A stretch of 64,000 nucleotides of DNA from Marivivens geojensis (GCF_023540835.1 NZ_JALKCU010000001.1:310001-374000), one strand, 5' to 3'; counted from the first letter of the stretch, positions 9,846 through 19,694 are shown. The notes: generated from the letters alone by a model not told the origin. Program-made: numbers and translations.

Positions 9846-10724
9846 TTATTTTCGACCTACCCTGAACAGGGTAAAGAGGCCGCTGCCGACGACAATGACG
9901 CTCCCGACGAAAGTCATCGTGTCAAAAGATTCTCCGAACATGAAAGCGCCCATAGCCGCGCCAAAAATGAGACGGCTATAGCGCCAAGGCGTTACGCTGG
10001 CGACGTCGCCGCGACGCATCGCGGTCGTGAGCGCGTAGTAGGCAAAAACGCCGCCGCTAATCGCGATGGAGAGCAGCAATGCCTGATGTAGATTTAGAGC
10101 GACCAATCGAGGGTCAGCGGTCCAAATCAAAAGGCCCGCCGTAGTCAGCATTAGGTAGCCCGAAATGCCCAACTGAAAGTTGGTGAGCGACGGAGGAGAA
10201 GCGCGGGTCGCTAAATCACGCCCTGCGAAACCTAGCATACCGAGAACGGCTAGGAGGGTGAGCATGTCAAACTCTGCGCCCCACGGGCGGAGGATCAACA
10301 TAACCCCCACGAAGCCGACGATCACTGCGATCCAGCGTCGAATTCCAACGTGTTCCCCTAAAAATAAAGCCGCACCAGCGACGACCACCAATGGCGTGGC
10401 TTGTAGAATTGCCGTCGCCGTCAAAAGCGGCGCAAGCATGAAGGCCAAGGTATAAGACAGGCGTCCGCCGATTTCGAACACAGCCCGTACCCGCATTGTC
10501 GGACTGACATAAGCGCGGGTCCAAAGTGGCTGATTGTTTAGGTAAGCAAGCCCCGCAAAAATCAGCATCCCAATAAAGCCCGTCATTGTGACGGCTTGAC
10601 CCTTGGGGAGTTCAGCTGTGGCGAGTTTTAGAAATGTGTCTTCGACGGCGAAGAACGCCATCGAAGTGATCATGAAAAGGCTACCGACCAGGGCTTCCCG
10701 ACCAGCGTTTGCCTTTGCGGTCAA
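9846..10724 (-). CDS. EamA family (DMT) transporter
   Basis: 292 aa with ten predicted membrane segments in two EamA repeats ([22 protein letters not shown] and the second copy [16 protein letters not shown]). This is a drug/metabolite or amino acid exporter of the inner membrane; the substrate is not predictable. The likely start is TTG at 10724, which overlaps the dapA stop by 4 bp (TTGA) and suggests coupling. Otherwise the first Met is 17 residues later, at the beginning of the first membrane segment. A longer frame runs inside dapA. Linkage to dapA raises, without proving, an amino acid related substrate. Confidence 0.78.
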   Translation of the reverse strand: MTAKANAGREALVGSLFMITSMAFFAVEDTFLKLATAELPKGQAVTMTGFIGMLIFAGLAYLNNQPLWTRAYVSPTMRVRAVFEIGGRLSYTLAFMLAPLLTATAILQATPLVVVAGAALFLGEHVGIRRWIAVIVGFVGVMLILRPWGAEFDMLTLLAVLGMLGFAGRDLATRASPPSLTNFQLGISGYLMLTTAGLLIWTADPRLVALNLHQALLLSIAISGGVFAYYALTTAMRRGDVASVTPWRYSRLIFGAAMGAFMFGESFDTMTFVGSVIVVGSGLFTLFRVGRK

Positions 10725-11593
10725 TTCAAGAGGCCAGCGTGGACCATTGCAACGCGAATGCGCTCTTTGGTGCTGTCCTCGAGTTCGGTCAGCGGAGAGC
10801 GCACTTCTGGCGAGCACAGGCCCAAGAGCGACATACCGTATTTCGCACCAGCAACACCCGGCTCGATAAAGACGGCTTCGTGCAGCGGCATCAGTTTGTC
10901 CTGAATCTCGAGCGCGGTTTTGTAATCACCTGCCAGCGTCGCGTTCTGGAAATCAGCGCAGAGCTTCGGCGCGATGTTGGCTGTAACCGAGATGCAACCC
11001 AGACCACCGTGTGCGTTAAAGCCAAGTGCAGTAGCGTCTTCGCCCGAAAGCTGGATGAAGTCGTGGCCACAGGTGATACGGCATTTCGGGACGCGGGACA
11101 GATCGCCAGTCGCGTCTTTCACAGCGATGATTTCTGGCAATTTTGCCAGTTGGCCCATGGTTGCTGGGGTCATGTCGACCACCGAACGACCGGGGATGTT
11201 GTAGATCACAATTGGTAAGCCGATTTTCGCGGTCGCCTCAAAGTGAGCGATTAGGCCGCGCTGGGTCGGTTTGTTGTAATACGGCGTTACAACAAGAGCA
11301 GCATCAGCGCCCGCGTCTTTCGCGGCTTGCACCAGACGAACGGATTCGATTGTGTTATTGGAACCAGCGCCGGCCACAACCGGAACGCGGCCAGCTGCCT
11401 GCTTTACAACAGTTGCAACGACCAGATCGTGTTCTTCGTGGCTGAGTGTCGGGCTTTCGCCTGTGGTGCCAACAGGAACGAGGCCGTGGCTACCTTGGTC
11501 AATATGCCAATCGACAAGCTTTTTGAGCGTGTCGAGATCCACTTGGCCGTCTTTGAACGGCGTTACCAATGCTGGCATCGATCCTTTGAGCAT
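10721..11593 (-). CDS. dapA: 4-hydroxy-tetrahydrodipicolinate synthase
   Basis: 290 aa TIM-barrel enzyme condensing pyruvate with aspartate semialdehyde, the first step to lysine and meso-diaminopimelate. Diagnostic motifs are the N-terminal [36 protein letters not shown] (catalytic Tyr), YNIPGR and the Schiff-base lysine in [10 protein letters not shown]. Length and start agree with the family. The next gene on the same strand is a DMT transporter started from within the dapA stop. Diaminopimelate supply links it functionally to the murein enzymes nearby. Confidence 0.96.
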   Translation of the reverse strand: MLKGSMPALVTPFKDGQVDLDTLKKLVDWHIDQGSHGLVPVGTTGESPTLSHEEHDLVVATVVKQAAGRVPVVAGAGSNNTIESVRLVQAAKDAGADAALVVTPYYNKPTQRGLIAHFEATAKIGLPIVIYNIPGRSVVDMTPATMGQLAKLPEIIAVKDATGDLSRVPKCRITCGHDFIQLSGEDATALGFNAHGGLGCISVTANIAPKLCADFQNATLAGDYKTALEIQDKLMPLHEAVFIEPGVAGAKYGMSLLGLCSPEVRSPLTELEDSTKERIRVAMVHAGLLN

Positions 11594-11735
11594 GACACGC
11601 TTCCTTGTCGTTGAGGGGCTTGAGTCGCCCCGTGTTAAAACGGGCGGAACCTAGACGCCTTTCGGCCGATTGCCAAGTTTGTGAGTTGTGCTTTGTGATA
11701 CGACAGCTACCCTGTGCTAAAAAGGGCAGGAATCT

Positions 11736-13790
11736 ATGAACCAATTGCGTGCCAGTCTGATTGCGATCGGTCTGTCAGTCTTATCGCCAATGAGCGGTTT
11801 GGCTGAAGAAACGCTGTTGTCTAATGCTTTTGCGGCCGGAGAGGACGAAAATTGGGATGCGGCCTACCGTTTGGTGGGTTTGGACCTGCTGGCGCATGAT
11901 CTGATCACGTGGACTCGTCTACGCGGTGAGGATGAACCGTTTGCTGACTACGTTGCCTTTCAAGCAGAGCATACAGATTGGCCAGGAATGGATCGTGTTC
12001 GCGCGCGCGGCGAGGCAGCCATCGACGATGACACGGATCCGAACCTGATTCTGAGTTGGATGGAGGGGCATGACCCCGAAACGGGTATGGGCGGGTATCG
12101 GCTTGCGCTTGCTCAACGCGCTGTCGGCCAGACAGAGGTTGCGCGGGAAACCATTCGTCGGATTTGGCTGCGCTATGGGCTGACCGAGGAAGAGAACGAT
12201 TTGATATTGGCCGCCTTTGGTCCTGATCTCGCCGATCTTCATGTCCAGCGCGCCGATGCGATGCTTTGGCGTTGGAAAACGGACGACGCAGAACGCCTGT
12301 TCTCTTTGCTGCCAGCTGATCAGCGTGCGTTGATGGAAGCTAGGGTCGCACTGATCCGAAAATCGCCCGACTGGGGGGCAAAGTTGCAGGCCGTGCCTGT
12401 CGCGCTGTTGAACGATGTTGGTCTGGCATATGATCGGTTCAATTTCTTGTCTGACCGTGGCGACCGCACCGATGCCATCACCATCCTGCTCGAACGAAGC
12501 ACTGATGTAAGTCTATTGAGCCAACCCTATCGTTGGTCGAGCTGGCGACGTTCGCATGCCCGTTGGGAGATGCGTGAAGGACGATACGACAGTGCATATC
12601 GGCTGGCCGCGCAGCATCATCTGACGCCCGCGGACGGGGAATCATATGCTGATCTAGAGTGGCTGGCTGGCTATGTCGCGCTGCGGTTTCTGAACCGTCC
12701 CGAAGTCGCGTTGCGTCACTTCCTCGCTCTACAAGCCGCCGTTGAAAGCCCGATTTCGGATGGTCGCGCGGGGTATTGGCTGGGACGCACCTATGAGGCG
12801 CTCGGTGATAGTGTGAATGCAGATGCGGCTTATAGCGAAGCCGCAGAACATCAGACGGCGTTCTATGGGCTTCTGGCTGGCGAGAAACTCGGCCAATCGC
12901 TCGATCTTTCGATTTTAGGCTATGAAGATTTTCCCGATTTTTCTGGTTCTCTATTGTCCCAAGACCAATTCGTGCGCGCAGCTTTCTATCTGCTGGATGC
13001 AGACGAACGTGGGTCGGCGGTGCTGTTCTTTGCCCAACTGGGGCGCACTCTGGATCGGACGTCATTGGGCACACTGGGTGAGGAACTGCTCCGCCGCAAC
13101 GAACCTTTCTTTGCCCTGTTGATAGGCAAATCCGCTACGACGCGAGGCATTATCCTGCCTGCGTTGCTGTTCCCCATGCATGATTTGAGGGAAATGGACC
13201 TGCCAGTTGAGCCTGAACTGGCCTTGTCCATCGCGCGACGCGAGAGCGAGTTTAACCCTGTGGTGGGTAGCGCGGTTGGCGCGTTGGGTCTGATGCAGCT
13301 TATGCCTGGCACGGCAGAGGACGTGGCGAATGAACTGGGCCTGCCTTACAGCCGTGGCCGGTTGACGGCTGACTGGCAATATAACGCGACGCTCGGTTCG
13401 CAGTATTTGGCGGGGCTTCAGGAACAATTTGGTCCGACGCCAGTGATGATCGCGGCGGGCTATAACGCTGGTCCGCGTCGCCCTCGTGAATGGATGGAAG
13501 AGCGAGGTGATCCGCGACTTGGCGAGGTTGATGTTATCGACTGGATCGAAATGATCCCCTTCCGCGAAACGCGCAACTATGTGCAGCGCGTCACGGAATC
13601 CCTACCGATTTACCGTGCGCGTTTGTCGGGTCAAACGGGCCCGATCCGTTTCACCGAACTGCTGGTTGGAGAAAAACCTTTGCTGCGTCCTGTCGCGCGG
13701 CCATGGACAGGCGATGAACCTTCAGTCGCCGTTGAGCCGGCTTCTGGCTTGGCACCAATGATGGCTCCGCGTCCTATGACGCGACCTTAG
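11736..13790 (+). CDS. Soluble lytic murein transglycosylase (Slt70-type)
   Basis: 684 aa. A signal peptide (residues 1-24, ending GLAEE) is followed by a long alpha-superhelical U/L region, and a C-terminal SLT domain has the catalytic Glu in ARRESEFNP (about residue 502), GALGLMQLMPGTA and IAAGYNAGP. It cleaves glycan strands with formation of 1,6-anhydromuramic acid in the periplasm. The last about 50 residues are Pro-rich and variable. The gene is divergent from dapA (142 bp) and its 3' end overlaps the convergent EamA gene by 17 bp. Confidence 0.92.
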   Translation: MNQLRASLIAIGLSVLSPMSGLAEETLLSNAFAAGEDENWDAAYRLVGLDLLAHDLITWTRLRGEDEPFADYVAFQAEHTDWPGMDRVRARGEAAIDDDTDPNLILSWMEGHDPETGMGGYRLALAQRAVGQTEVARETIRRIWLRYGLTEEENDLILAAFGPDLADLHVQRADAMLWRWKTDDAERLFSLLPADQRALMEARVALIRKSPDWGAKLQAVPVALLNDVGLAYDRFNFLSDRGDRTDAITILLERSTDVSLLSQPYRWSSWRRSHARWEMREGRYDSAYRLAAQHHLTPADGESYADLEWLAGYVALRFLNRPEVALRHFLALQAAVESPISDGRAGYWLGRTYEALGDSVNADAAYSEAAEHQTAFYGLLAGEKLGQSLDLSILGYEDFPDFSGSLLSQDQFVRAAFYLLDADERGSAVLFFAQLGRTLDRTSLGTLGEELLRRNEPFFALLIGKSATTRGIILPALLFPMHDLREMDLPVEPELALSIARRESEFNPVVGSAVGALGLMQLMPGTAEDVANELGLPYSRGRLTADWQYNATLGSQYLAGLQEQFGPTPVMIAAGYNAGPRRPREWMEERGDPRLGEVDVIDWIEMIPFRETRNYVQRVTESLPIYRARLSGQTGPIRFTELLVGEKPLLRPVARPWTGDEPSVAVEPASGLAPMMAPRPMTRP

Positions 13791-14661
13791 ATCGGCGTGC
13801 CTTCATCCGTTCCCGCAGCAATGTAAAGACACCTGCGCAAACGACGATCGACGCGCCAATGGTTACGTTGGTGCGAAGAAGGTCGCCGAAAACAAAGATG
13901 CCGATCGCTGAGGCAAAGGGGAGCTGGAGGTACGCGAAGGGTTGGATCGCGCTGGCTTCGGCCACTTCGTACGCACGGATCAACAGGTAATGCCCCAAGA
14001 GGCCCACGACGCAGAGCGTCGCCATCCATCCACTGTCGGCCACTGTCATAGGTTCCAAATGCCAAATACCAACGGCAGTCATCGCGATGCACCCCGTGAC
14101 GCCCATCCAAACGAAAGACGTGATCGAAGTATCCTTGCGCGAAACGTAGCGGGTCATCAGGCCATATATCGCAAACATGAGCGATGCTGTGACAGCCCAG
14201 AACGAATTCAGCGAAAACACTCCTCCAGATGGGTTGAGGATGATCAAAACACCTAGAAACCCGATCCCGATTGCGGACCAGCGGCGCCAACCGACCGTCT
14301 CGCCCAAAATCGGTCCCGATAATGCCGCGATCAAAAGCGGGTAACTGGCGAAAATGGCATGACTTTCAACTAGACCCAGCCGAACGAAGGCCACCAGCAT
14401 GATGCAGATTTCTGCTACAATCAGGATGCTGCGAAAGGCTTGGGCAATGGGTTGTGATGTGCGCAATGCGCCAAAGAGTGATCCCGTTTGACGATACCCG
14501 ATAGTCAATGCGAAGGCGGCAAAGAACCAAAACCGAACCATAACGATCATTCGAACATCGTAGCTTTGCGCCAAATGACGCGAGACTCCATCTTGGGCTG
14601 CAAAAATCAGCGTCACCAAGACCATGAGCCAGATGCCCTTTTTGTTGTTCTGTTCGATCAT
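13774..14661 (-). CDS. EamA family (DMT) transporter
   Basis: 295 aa with ten hydrophobic segments in two EamA repeats (the first includes ESHAIFASYPLLIAALSGPILGE, the second QPFAYLQLPFASAIGIFVFGD). It starts MIEQNNKKGIWLMVLVTLIFAAQDG. It is an inner-membrane permease of unknown substrate and is distinct in sequence from the dapA-linked EamA protein, so not a recent duplicate. Its ATG overlaps the mnmD stop (ATGA), so it is downstream in the mnmD transcript. Confidence 0.85.
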   Translation of the reverse strand: MIEQNNKKGIWLMVLVTLIFAAQDGVSRHLAQSYDVRMIVMVRFWFFAAFALTIGYRQTGSLFGALRTSQPIAQAFRSILIVAEICIMLVAFVRLGLVESHAIFASYPLLIAALSGPILGETVGWRRWSAIGIGFLGVLIILNPSGGVFSLNSFWAVTASLMFAIYGLMTRYVSRKDTSITSFVWMGVTGCIAMTAVGIWHLEPMTVADSGWMATLCVVGLLGHYLLIRAYEVAEASAIQPFAYLQLPFASAIGIFVFGDLLRTNVTIGASIVVCAGVFTLLRERMKARRSKVAS

Positions 14662-15326
14662 CGTTTTAGAGCACGTGTCATGTGACGTTTACGGCCATAG
14701 CCAGCGGTTCGGGTCACCACAAAACCTGCGTCCTCTAACGCTCGTCTGACATGACCTGCTGCGGTGTAGGTTGCCGCAGTGCCATTCTGCGCTGTGTGGC
14801 GGCCTACCTCGGCCATGAGGTCGGCGCCCCACATTTCTGGGTTTTTTGCTGGGCTAAACCCGTCCAGAAACCATGCGTCGGCCATAAGGTCGGACTGGGG
14901 TAGGGTCTGGCGAACGTCTCCAACGACGATATTGAGGGTAACGGGACCGAATTTGGTGTCCCCTTTGGTCAGTCCATCGATCATTTTCGCGGCCCAAGGG
15001 GCGACCTCTGGAAATGCGGTGAGCGCGTTTTCCATGTCTGCGATTGACATCGGAAAGGCTTCGAATGTGGTGAAGCTGAGCGTGCCGGGTGAGCCAGCCT
15101 CTTCCCATACTTTCCAAACAGTAAGAAAATTCAGGCCAGTGCCGAAACCCAATTCGCCGATCTGAAAATCGCCACCGAAACGCTGGGGCAGATCATTGCC
15201 GTCAATAAAAACGTGACGCGTTTCAGCAAGTCCGTTGTCGAGCGAAAAATAAGGATCGTCAAATTTACGCGAAATCGGGATCGTCCCGTCGCGCCATTCA
15301 AGCTCTGCTTGCGGCTGGTTGTTCAT
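14658..15326 (-). CDS. mnmD: tRNA (mnm5s2U34) methyltransferase, MnmD-type
   Basis: 222 aa. It shows LEWRDGTIPISRKFDDPYFS near the N-terminus, the SAM-binding IGELGFGTGLNFL, WFLDGFSPAKNPEMW and the C-terminal ATYTAAGHVRRALEDAGF, all typical of the methyltransferase half of MnmC. It methylates 5-aminomethyl-2-thiouridine at the tRNA wobble position. The start MNNQPQAELEW at 15326 is set by conservation; the upstream frame is not conserved. The oxidoreductase half is not fused but appears as a separate gene 47 bp away on the other strand, so the bifunctional enzyme looks split. Confidence 0.88.
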   Translation of the reverse strand: MNNQPQAELEWRDGTIPISRKFDDPYFSLDNGLAETRHVFIDGNDLPQRFGGDFQIGELGFGTGLNFLTVWKVWEEAGSPGTLSFTTFEAFPMSIADMENALTAFPEVAPWAAKMIDGLTKGDTKFGPVTLNIVVGDVRQTLPQSDLMADAWFLDGFSPAKNPEMWGADLMAEVGRHTAQNGTAATYTAAGHVRRALEDAGFVVTRTAGYGRKRHMTRALKR

Positions 15327-15373
15327 GGTGCTCTGCCTTAGGGTTGCCGCGAAGATGAACGTGAGGCGAATAA

Positions 15374-16414
15374 ATGGCAACGGTTGATGTAACGATCTAT
15401 GGCGCAGGTGCTTTTGGGCTTGCTGTTGGTTACGCCTGTGCCTCGCGGGGCGCAAAGGTCCGAGTGATCGACCCGAACGGGGTCGCGTCGGGGTCGTCTG
15501 GTGGCTTGGTTGGAGCATTGGCTCCGCACGTGCCAGAGAATTGGAATACCAAAAAAGCGTTCCAATTCGATAGTTTGATAATGGCGGAAGCGTTTTGGAG
15601 CGAAGTGGAACGTGTTTCTGGTGAAAGCTGCGGATATTTGAGGTCGGGGCGGGTTCAACCCTTGGCGGATGATCGGGCGGTTGATTTGGCGCAAGCCCGA
15701 GCCGTCACTGCCGCCGATCTGTGGCAAGGACAGGCCGAATGGTCGGTCTTATCAGTGGACCAGTTCGGGGCTTGGGCGCCGAAATCTGAAACGGGACTGG
15801 TGGTGTTCGACACACTGACGGCACGGATCCATCCACGACGAGCGACCCGTGCTTTGGCGGCAGGTATTATTGCGTTGGGTGGTGAGGTCGTTTCCGAGGC
15901 AAAACCTGAAGGGCAGGTCGTCTATGCGACGGGCTGGCGCGGCATGGTGGACTTGTCGGAACAATTAGGTAAATCAGTTGGCGGCGGCGTGAAGGGTCAG
16001 GCGGCCTTGCTACGTTATGATGCTGCAGACCTACCGCAGCTCTTTGCCGATAGTTTGCACATTGTGCCTCACGCGGATGGGACTGTGGCGATTGGCTCGA
16101 CGAGTGAACGTGAGTTCGAAAGCCCTAATGCGGTTGATCACCAGATCGAAGACGTCATCGCGCGAGCGATTGGTGCTTTCCCTGTCCTTAAGGGGGCGGA
16201 GGTGATCGAACGTTGGGCTGGGGTTCGCCCACGGGCAAAGAGTCGTGCGCCGATGTTAGGTCAACATCCAGTCATCGATGGCGCTTTTATTGCAAACGGC
16301 GGATTTAAAATCGGCTTTGGGATGGCGCCGAAGGTTGGAGCGGTTATGGCCGATCTGATTTTGGACGGTATAGATCATATCCCCGATGGGTTTAGGCCCG
16401 AGGATAGCCTTTAG
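15374..16414 (+). CDS. FAD-dependent oxidoreductase (MnmC C-terminal-like / DAO family)
   Basis: 346 aa DAO-fold protein with an N-terminal dinucleotide-binding VTIYGAGAFGLAVGYACA, the SGSSGGLVGALAPH segment and a C-terminal RWAGVRPRAKSRAPMLGQHP region with the second flavin-contact motif. FAD-dependent members oxidise secondary amines. The divergent position 47 bp from mnmD suggests it does the MnmC oxidase step, converting cmnm5U to nm5U. That specific role is inference; a glycine/D-amino acid oxidase activity is the alternative. Confidence 0.72.
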   Translation: MATVDVTIYGAGAFGLAVGYACASRGAKVRVIDPNGVASGSSGGLVGALAPHVPENWNTKKAFQFDSLIMAEAFWSEVERVSGESCGYLRSGRVQPLADDRAVDLAQARAVTAADLWQGQAEWSVLSVDQFGAWAPKSETGLVVFDTLTARIHPRRATRALAAGIIALGGEVVSEAKPEGQVVYATGWRGMVDLSEQLGKSVGGGVKGQAALLRYDAADLPQLFADSLHIVPHADGTVAIGSTSEREFESPNAVDHQIEDVIARAIGAFPVLKGAEVIERWAGVRPRAKSRAPMLGQHPVIDGAFIANGGFKIGFGMAPKVGAVMADLILDGIDHIPDGFRPEDSL

Positions 16415-16522
16415 CTATTGACGGCGTGGCGACCCCTGCAACACAGTTTGCCGACCTTGATTGAAATGGGCTTTGCGCCATCTTAGCCGCAACAATGAGC
16501 CGATCACTACTGAGGACCCTCT

Positions 16523-17668
16523 ATGCGTTTGAACGACTGCCACAACTTCCATGATTTTCAGACCTTGGCGCGCAAACGTCTTCCGAGCCCTATTTATAAT
16601 TACATTGCGGGCGGCGCAGATGATGAAGTGACACTCCGCGCCAATACCTCCAGTTTTGAGCGTTGTGATTTGATCCCGAACGTATTGCGTGGGGTTGAGG
16701 ATGTGGATCTGTCCACTACCGTTATGGGGCAAAAGATCGACCTTCCGGTCTACTTGTCGCCAACCGCACTTCAGCGGTTGTTCCACCACCAAGGGGAGCG
16801 GGCGACAGCCGCTGCCGCTGAGAAATTCGGCACCATGTTCGGCGTTTCATCTCTTGGCACGGTCTCGATGGAAGAATTGGCGAAGAAGCATTCGAACCCG
16901 CAGGTGTATCAGTTCTATTTTCACAAAGATCGTGGCCTGAACCATGCCATGATGCAAAAAGCGAAAGAGAGCGGGATCAAGGTCATGATGCTGACCGTTG
17001 ACAGCATCACGGGCGGCAATCGTGAACGTGATTTGCGGACTGGCTTTTCGATCCCGTTCCGTTTGACTGTCGCGGGCGCATTGCAATTCGCGATTAAGCC
17101 AATGTGGGGCATTAACTATGTAACCCATGAAAAATTCAGCTTGCCGCAGCTCGATGCGCATATCGACATGAAGGGCGATAGCCTGACTATTGGCCGCTAT
17201 TTCACCGAGATGCTTGACCCGTCAATGACATGGGATGACGTCGAGAAGATGGTCGCGGAATGGGGCGGTGAATTCTGTCTCAAGGGTGTCATGAGTGTTG
17301 AAGACGCAAGACGGGCAGCAGACATTGGTTGCACCGGGATCGTGTTGTCAAACCACGGCGGTCGTCAGTTGGATGGGTCGACCACAGCCTTTGATCAGTT
17401 GGACGAAATCGTTCAGGCGGTTGGCGATCGGATCGACGTGATGATCGACGGCGGCGTTCAGCGCGGAACCCATGTTCTGAAAGCGCTCGCTATCGGAGCA
17501 AAAGCCGTTGGTTTGGGGCGTTACTACCTCTTCCCTCTGGCGGCTGCAGGTCAGGCGGGTATTGAGCGTGCAGTTGGAAAGCTCAAAGAAGAACTCGTGC
17601 GCGATATGCGGTTGATGGGTTGCACGTCGGTAAAGCAACTCACCCGCGATATGGTGAAGTTCAAGTAA
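16523..17668 (+). CDS. lldD: FMN-dependent alpha-hydroxyacid (L-lactate) dehydrogenase
   Basis: 381 aa with the complete FMN alpha-hydroxyacid dehydrogenase pattern: IYNYIAGGADDEVTLRAN, LPVYLSPTALQRLFH, VYQFYFHKDR, LTVDSITGGNRERD, the lysine in CLKGVMSVEDA, the active-site SNHGGRQLD and the FMN phosphate-binding VMIDGGVQRGTHVLKALAIGA. L-lactate to pyruvate is most likely; other 2-hydroxyacids cannot be excluded. The ATG at 16523 follows GAGGA. The gene appears monocistronic. Confidence 0.88.
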   Translation: MRLNDCHNFHDFQTLARKRLPSPIYNYIAGGADDEVTLRANTSSFERCDLIPNVLRGVEDVDLSTTVMGQKIDLPVYLSPTALQRLFHHQGERATAAAAEKFGTMFGVSSLGTVSMEELAKKHSNPQVYQFYFHKDRGLNHAMMQKAKESGIKVMMLTVDSITGGNRERDLRTGFSIPFRLTVAGALQFAIKPMWGINYVTHEKFSLPQLDAHIDMKGDSLTIGRYFTEMLDPSMTWDDVEKMVAEWGGEFCLKGVMSVEDARRAADIGCTGIVLSNHGGRQLDGSTTAFDQLDEIVQAVGDRIDVMIDGGVQRGTHVLKALAIGAKAVGLGRYYLFPLAAAGQAGIERAVGKLKEELVRDMRLMGCTSVKQLTRDMVKFK

Positions 17669-17682
17669 CAACGCTTAGGAAA

Positions 17683-17711
17683 ACGTGCACCGTTTATCAC
17701 GCGGTGCACGT
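17683..17711 (-). terminator. Hairpin between lldD and cobO
   Basis: Perfect 10-bp stem ACGTGCACCG/CGGTGCACGT with a 9-nt loop. On the minus strand it is followed by GTTTTCC, making it a fair terminator for cobO, and it may also slow lldD transcription. Confidence 0.6.
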
Positions 17712-17719
17712 GCCATTCA

Positions 17720-18328
17720 TCAATATTCGACGCCAATCTGGGCTTTGATGCCAGCGCGGAACGGATGTTTGATCAGTTCCATTTCCGTCACTAGATCCGC
17801 GATTTCGATCAGGTCATCATGGGCGTTGCGACCTGTCAGAACCACATGCGTCATGTGAGGTTTCTCGTTGGCCAGAAATTCGACGACATCCTTGATATCG
17901 ACGTAATCGTAGCGGATCGCGATGTTGATTTCGTCCAAGAGAACCATGCTGTTCGACGGATCGCGGATCAGTTCCTTGGCCTTCTCCCACGCGGCTTGGG
18001 CCATTTCGGTGTCGCGGGTTTTGTCTTGGGTTTCCCAAGTAAAGCCTTCGCCCATCGTATGGAATTCACAGAGGTCGGTGAAACGGTCGAGGATCATGTC
18101 GCGTTCGCCCGTGCTCATCCCGCCTTTGATGAACTGAACGACTGCGGATTTCATACCGTGCGCGATGTGCCGAAAGATCATTCCAAAAGCAGCGGTTGAT
18201 TTACCTTTGCCCTTGCCCGTGTGGACAATGATCAGACCTTTCTGGTCGGTCTTTGTCGCCATGATTTTATCACGGGCAGCTTTCTTCTTGGCCATCTTTT
18301 GGGCGTGGCGTTCTGTATCTTCGGTCAT
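17720..18328 (-). CDS. cobO: Cob(I)yrinic acid a,c-diamide adenosyltransferase
   Basis: 202 aa CobO/BtuR-type enzyme that transfers the adenosyl group of ATP to Co(I) corrinoid. A basic N-terminus is followed by the P-loop HTGKGKGKSTAAFG (residues 36-49), AVVQFIKGG, the MVLLDEINIAIRYDY Walker B region and the C-terminal HPFRAGIKAQIGVEY characteristic of CobO. The start at 18328 (MTEDTERHAQK) has a good upstream GGAGGA; the longer frame upstream is unconserved. It is isolated from the membrane gene by a hairpin, so it probably has its own promoter. Confidence 0.95.
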   Translation of the reverse strand: MTEDTERHAQKMAKKKAARDKIMATKTDQKGLIIVHTGKGKGKSTAAFGMIFRHIAHGMKSAVVQFIKGGMSTGERDMILDRFTDLCEFHTMGEGFTWETQDKTRDTEMAQAAWEKAKELIRDPSNSMVLLDEINIAIRYDYVDIKDVVEFLANEKPHMTHVVLTGRNAHDDLIEIADLVTEMELIKHPFRAGIKAQIGVEY

Positions 18329-18392
18329 CTGGTCCTCCGTTCGCTTTCCGAGTCTGGCCAAGTGGTCGGGGGAGTGCAAGGCTCCAAATTGC

Positions 18393-18418
18393 AAAGGGCG
18401 CCACTGAGGGCGCCCTTT
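18393..18418 (-). terminator. Terminator after the 403-aa membrane protein gene
   Basis: Perfect 10-bp stem (AAAGGGCGCC/GGCGCCCTTT) with a 6-nt loop, followed on the minus strand by a moderately T-rich run (GCAATTTGG). It separates the membrane gene from cobO. Confidence 0.7.
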
Positions 18419-18445
18419 ACAGTTTTGAAGGGAGGGGAAGGAAAC

Positions 18446-19657
18446 TTATTCAGCCGGAACAGCGACCATTTTGGATTTGCCAAAGTGGCGACGGTTGAGG
18501 TGCAGAACCAGAGCAACCATGGCGAACTGGAAGGTAAGTGCGATTGCGATGATCACCCAGTAAGTCATGCTGAACTTTGCCACGAGACCAGCGGCAACCA
18601 GACCTTTGTGGAGCCAGAACTGGGTCATTACGGACAATGCGACACCCGGGCAAACAAGAGCGTAAGAGCCAGCAGAGTGCTTATCACCAGTCAGGAAGGT
18701 CGAAGCGTAGCCCTGACGACTCAGAACTGTCAGGCCGAGCAGCAGGAACAACACTTGGACAGTGAGGAACTTGGTCAAGGTCATCAGTGTTTCAGCCGCA
18801 TTAGTGTGCACGTCGAACGTGGTGTGCAGGCCGTGCTCTTGGCGCAGAACCATGATCCCGAGGACAGTCATCAGAGGGATGATGATCATCAGGGTCGGGC
18901 CCGCTTCTTTGTGGGTGCCGTAGTGCAGCATGGAGTTGAATGCAGTCACAGCGGCAACGATTGCGTAGATTGTCGCGATCAAGCCAAAGAATGTGGACAC
19001 GACGAGCGCGGTTCCCACGGTCAGTGGTGTAGTTGACATCGCAGCGGGTGCGGAGAGGCCGACAGCTACCATTGCGAGCGCAAAGGCGGGGAGAAGCTGC
19101 GCGAAGGAGTTATGCGCCGTAACGTCGAACAGCCCGCCTTCGGACAGAACGCGGCCCAAGAAGTGACCGATCATGCGCAGAGCGAGAACACCAGTCAGGA
19201 AAAACGCGACAAGAGCGGCGGGGAAAAGATATTCAACGATGCTCCACAATTGCGGAACGAAAACCAGGCCGACAATGAACATCGCGTTGATCGACATAGC
19301 CACCGCGAGTGGCATAGCGAGCAGTTGAGTTTCGCCGTTCGAGTGGCGCAGCTTTTGATAGGCTTCGGTTTTCTTGAACTCGGCCAGTTTACCGAAGTTC
19401 CAGATCAGGTAGCGTACGTTTTGAATGACAAAGAAGGCAATGCCAGCCATGGCTGCGACGATCGCGAACTGCTGGAAGGGATTTCCTTTGGCCCAAGCGT
19501 TCATGATGTCCTCAAAAACGGGAACGGGCGCGTTGGGGTGGGGCACCCAGAACATCAGATACATGAAGAAGGTGACAGCCAATCCGCCAGCACCGACCGA
19601 GGCGAGAAAGTAAAGTGGCGACCAATTGTCTGCCGGACGTTTCATGAGTTGGGACAT
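18446..19657 (-). CDS. Uncharacterised polytopic membrane protein
   Basis: 403 aa with about ten hydrophobic segments, many Met residues and scattered His (for example HYGTHKEAGPTL, RQEHGLHTTFDVH, TQFWLHKGL). I do not recognise a characterised family with certainty; I have a vague recollection that roseobacter homologues are called TsoY-like, which I cannot verify. The start was placed at the second ATG of ATGATG because GGAGGG lies 4-5 bases before it. It has its own promoter-like element and terminator, so it is a single-gene unit between cobN and cobO. A transport role, perhaps for a metal or small anion, is a guess from position and topology. Confidence 0.75.
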   Translation of the reverse strand: MSQLMKRPADNWSPLYFLASVGAGGLAVTFFMYLMFWVPHPNAPVPVFEDIMNAWAKGNPFQQFAIVAAMAGIAFFVIQNVRYLIWNFGKLAEFKKTEAYQKLRHSNGETQLLAMPLAVAMSINAMFIVGLVFVPQLWSIVEYLFPAALVAFFLTGVLALRMIGHFLGRVLSEGGLFDVTAHNSFAQLLPAFALAMVAVGLSAPAAMSTTPLTVGTALVVSTFFGLIATIYAIVAAVTAFNSMLHYGTHKEAGPTLMIIIPLMTVLGIMVLRQEHGLHTTFDVHTNAAETLMTLTKFLTVQVLFLLLGLTVLSRQGYASTFLTGDKHSAGSYALVCPGVALSVMTQFWLHKGLVAAGLVAKFSMTYWVIIAIALTFQFAMVALVLHLNRRHFGKSKMVAVPAE

Positions 19658-19694
19658 CATGCCCTCCATACATATCAAGAATCTGTTATGTGAT

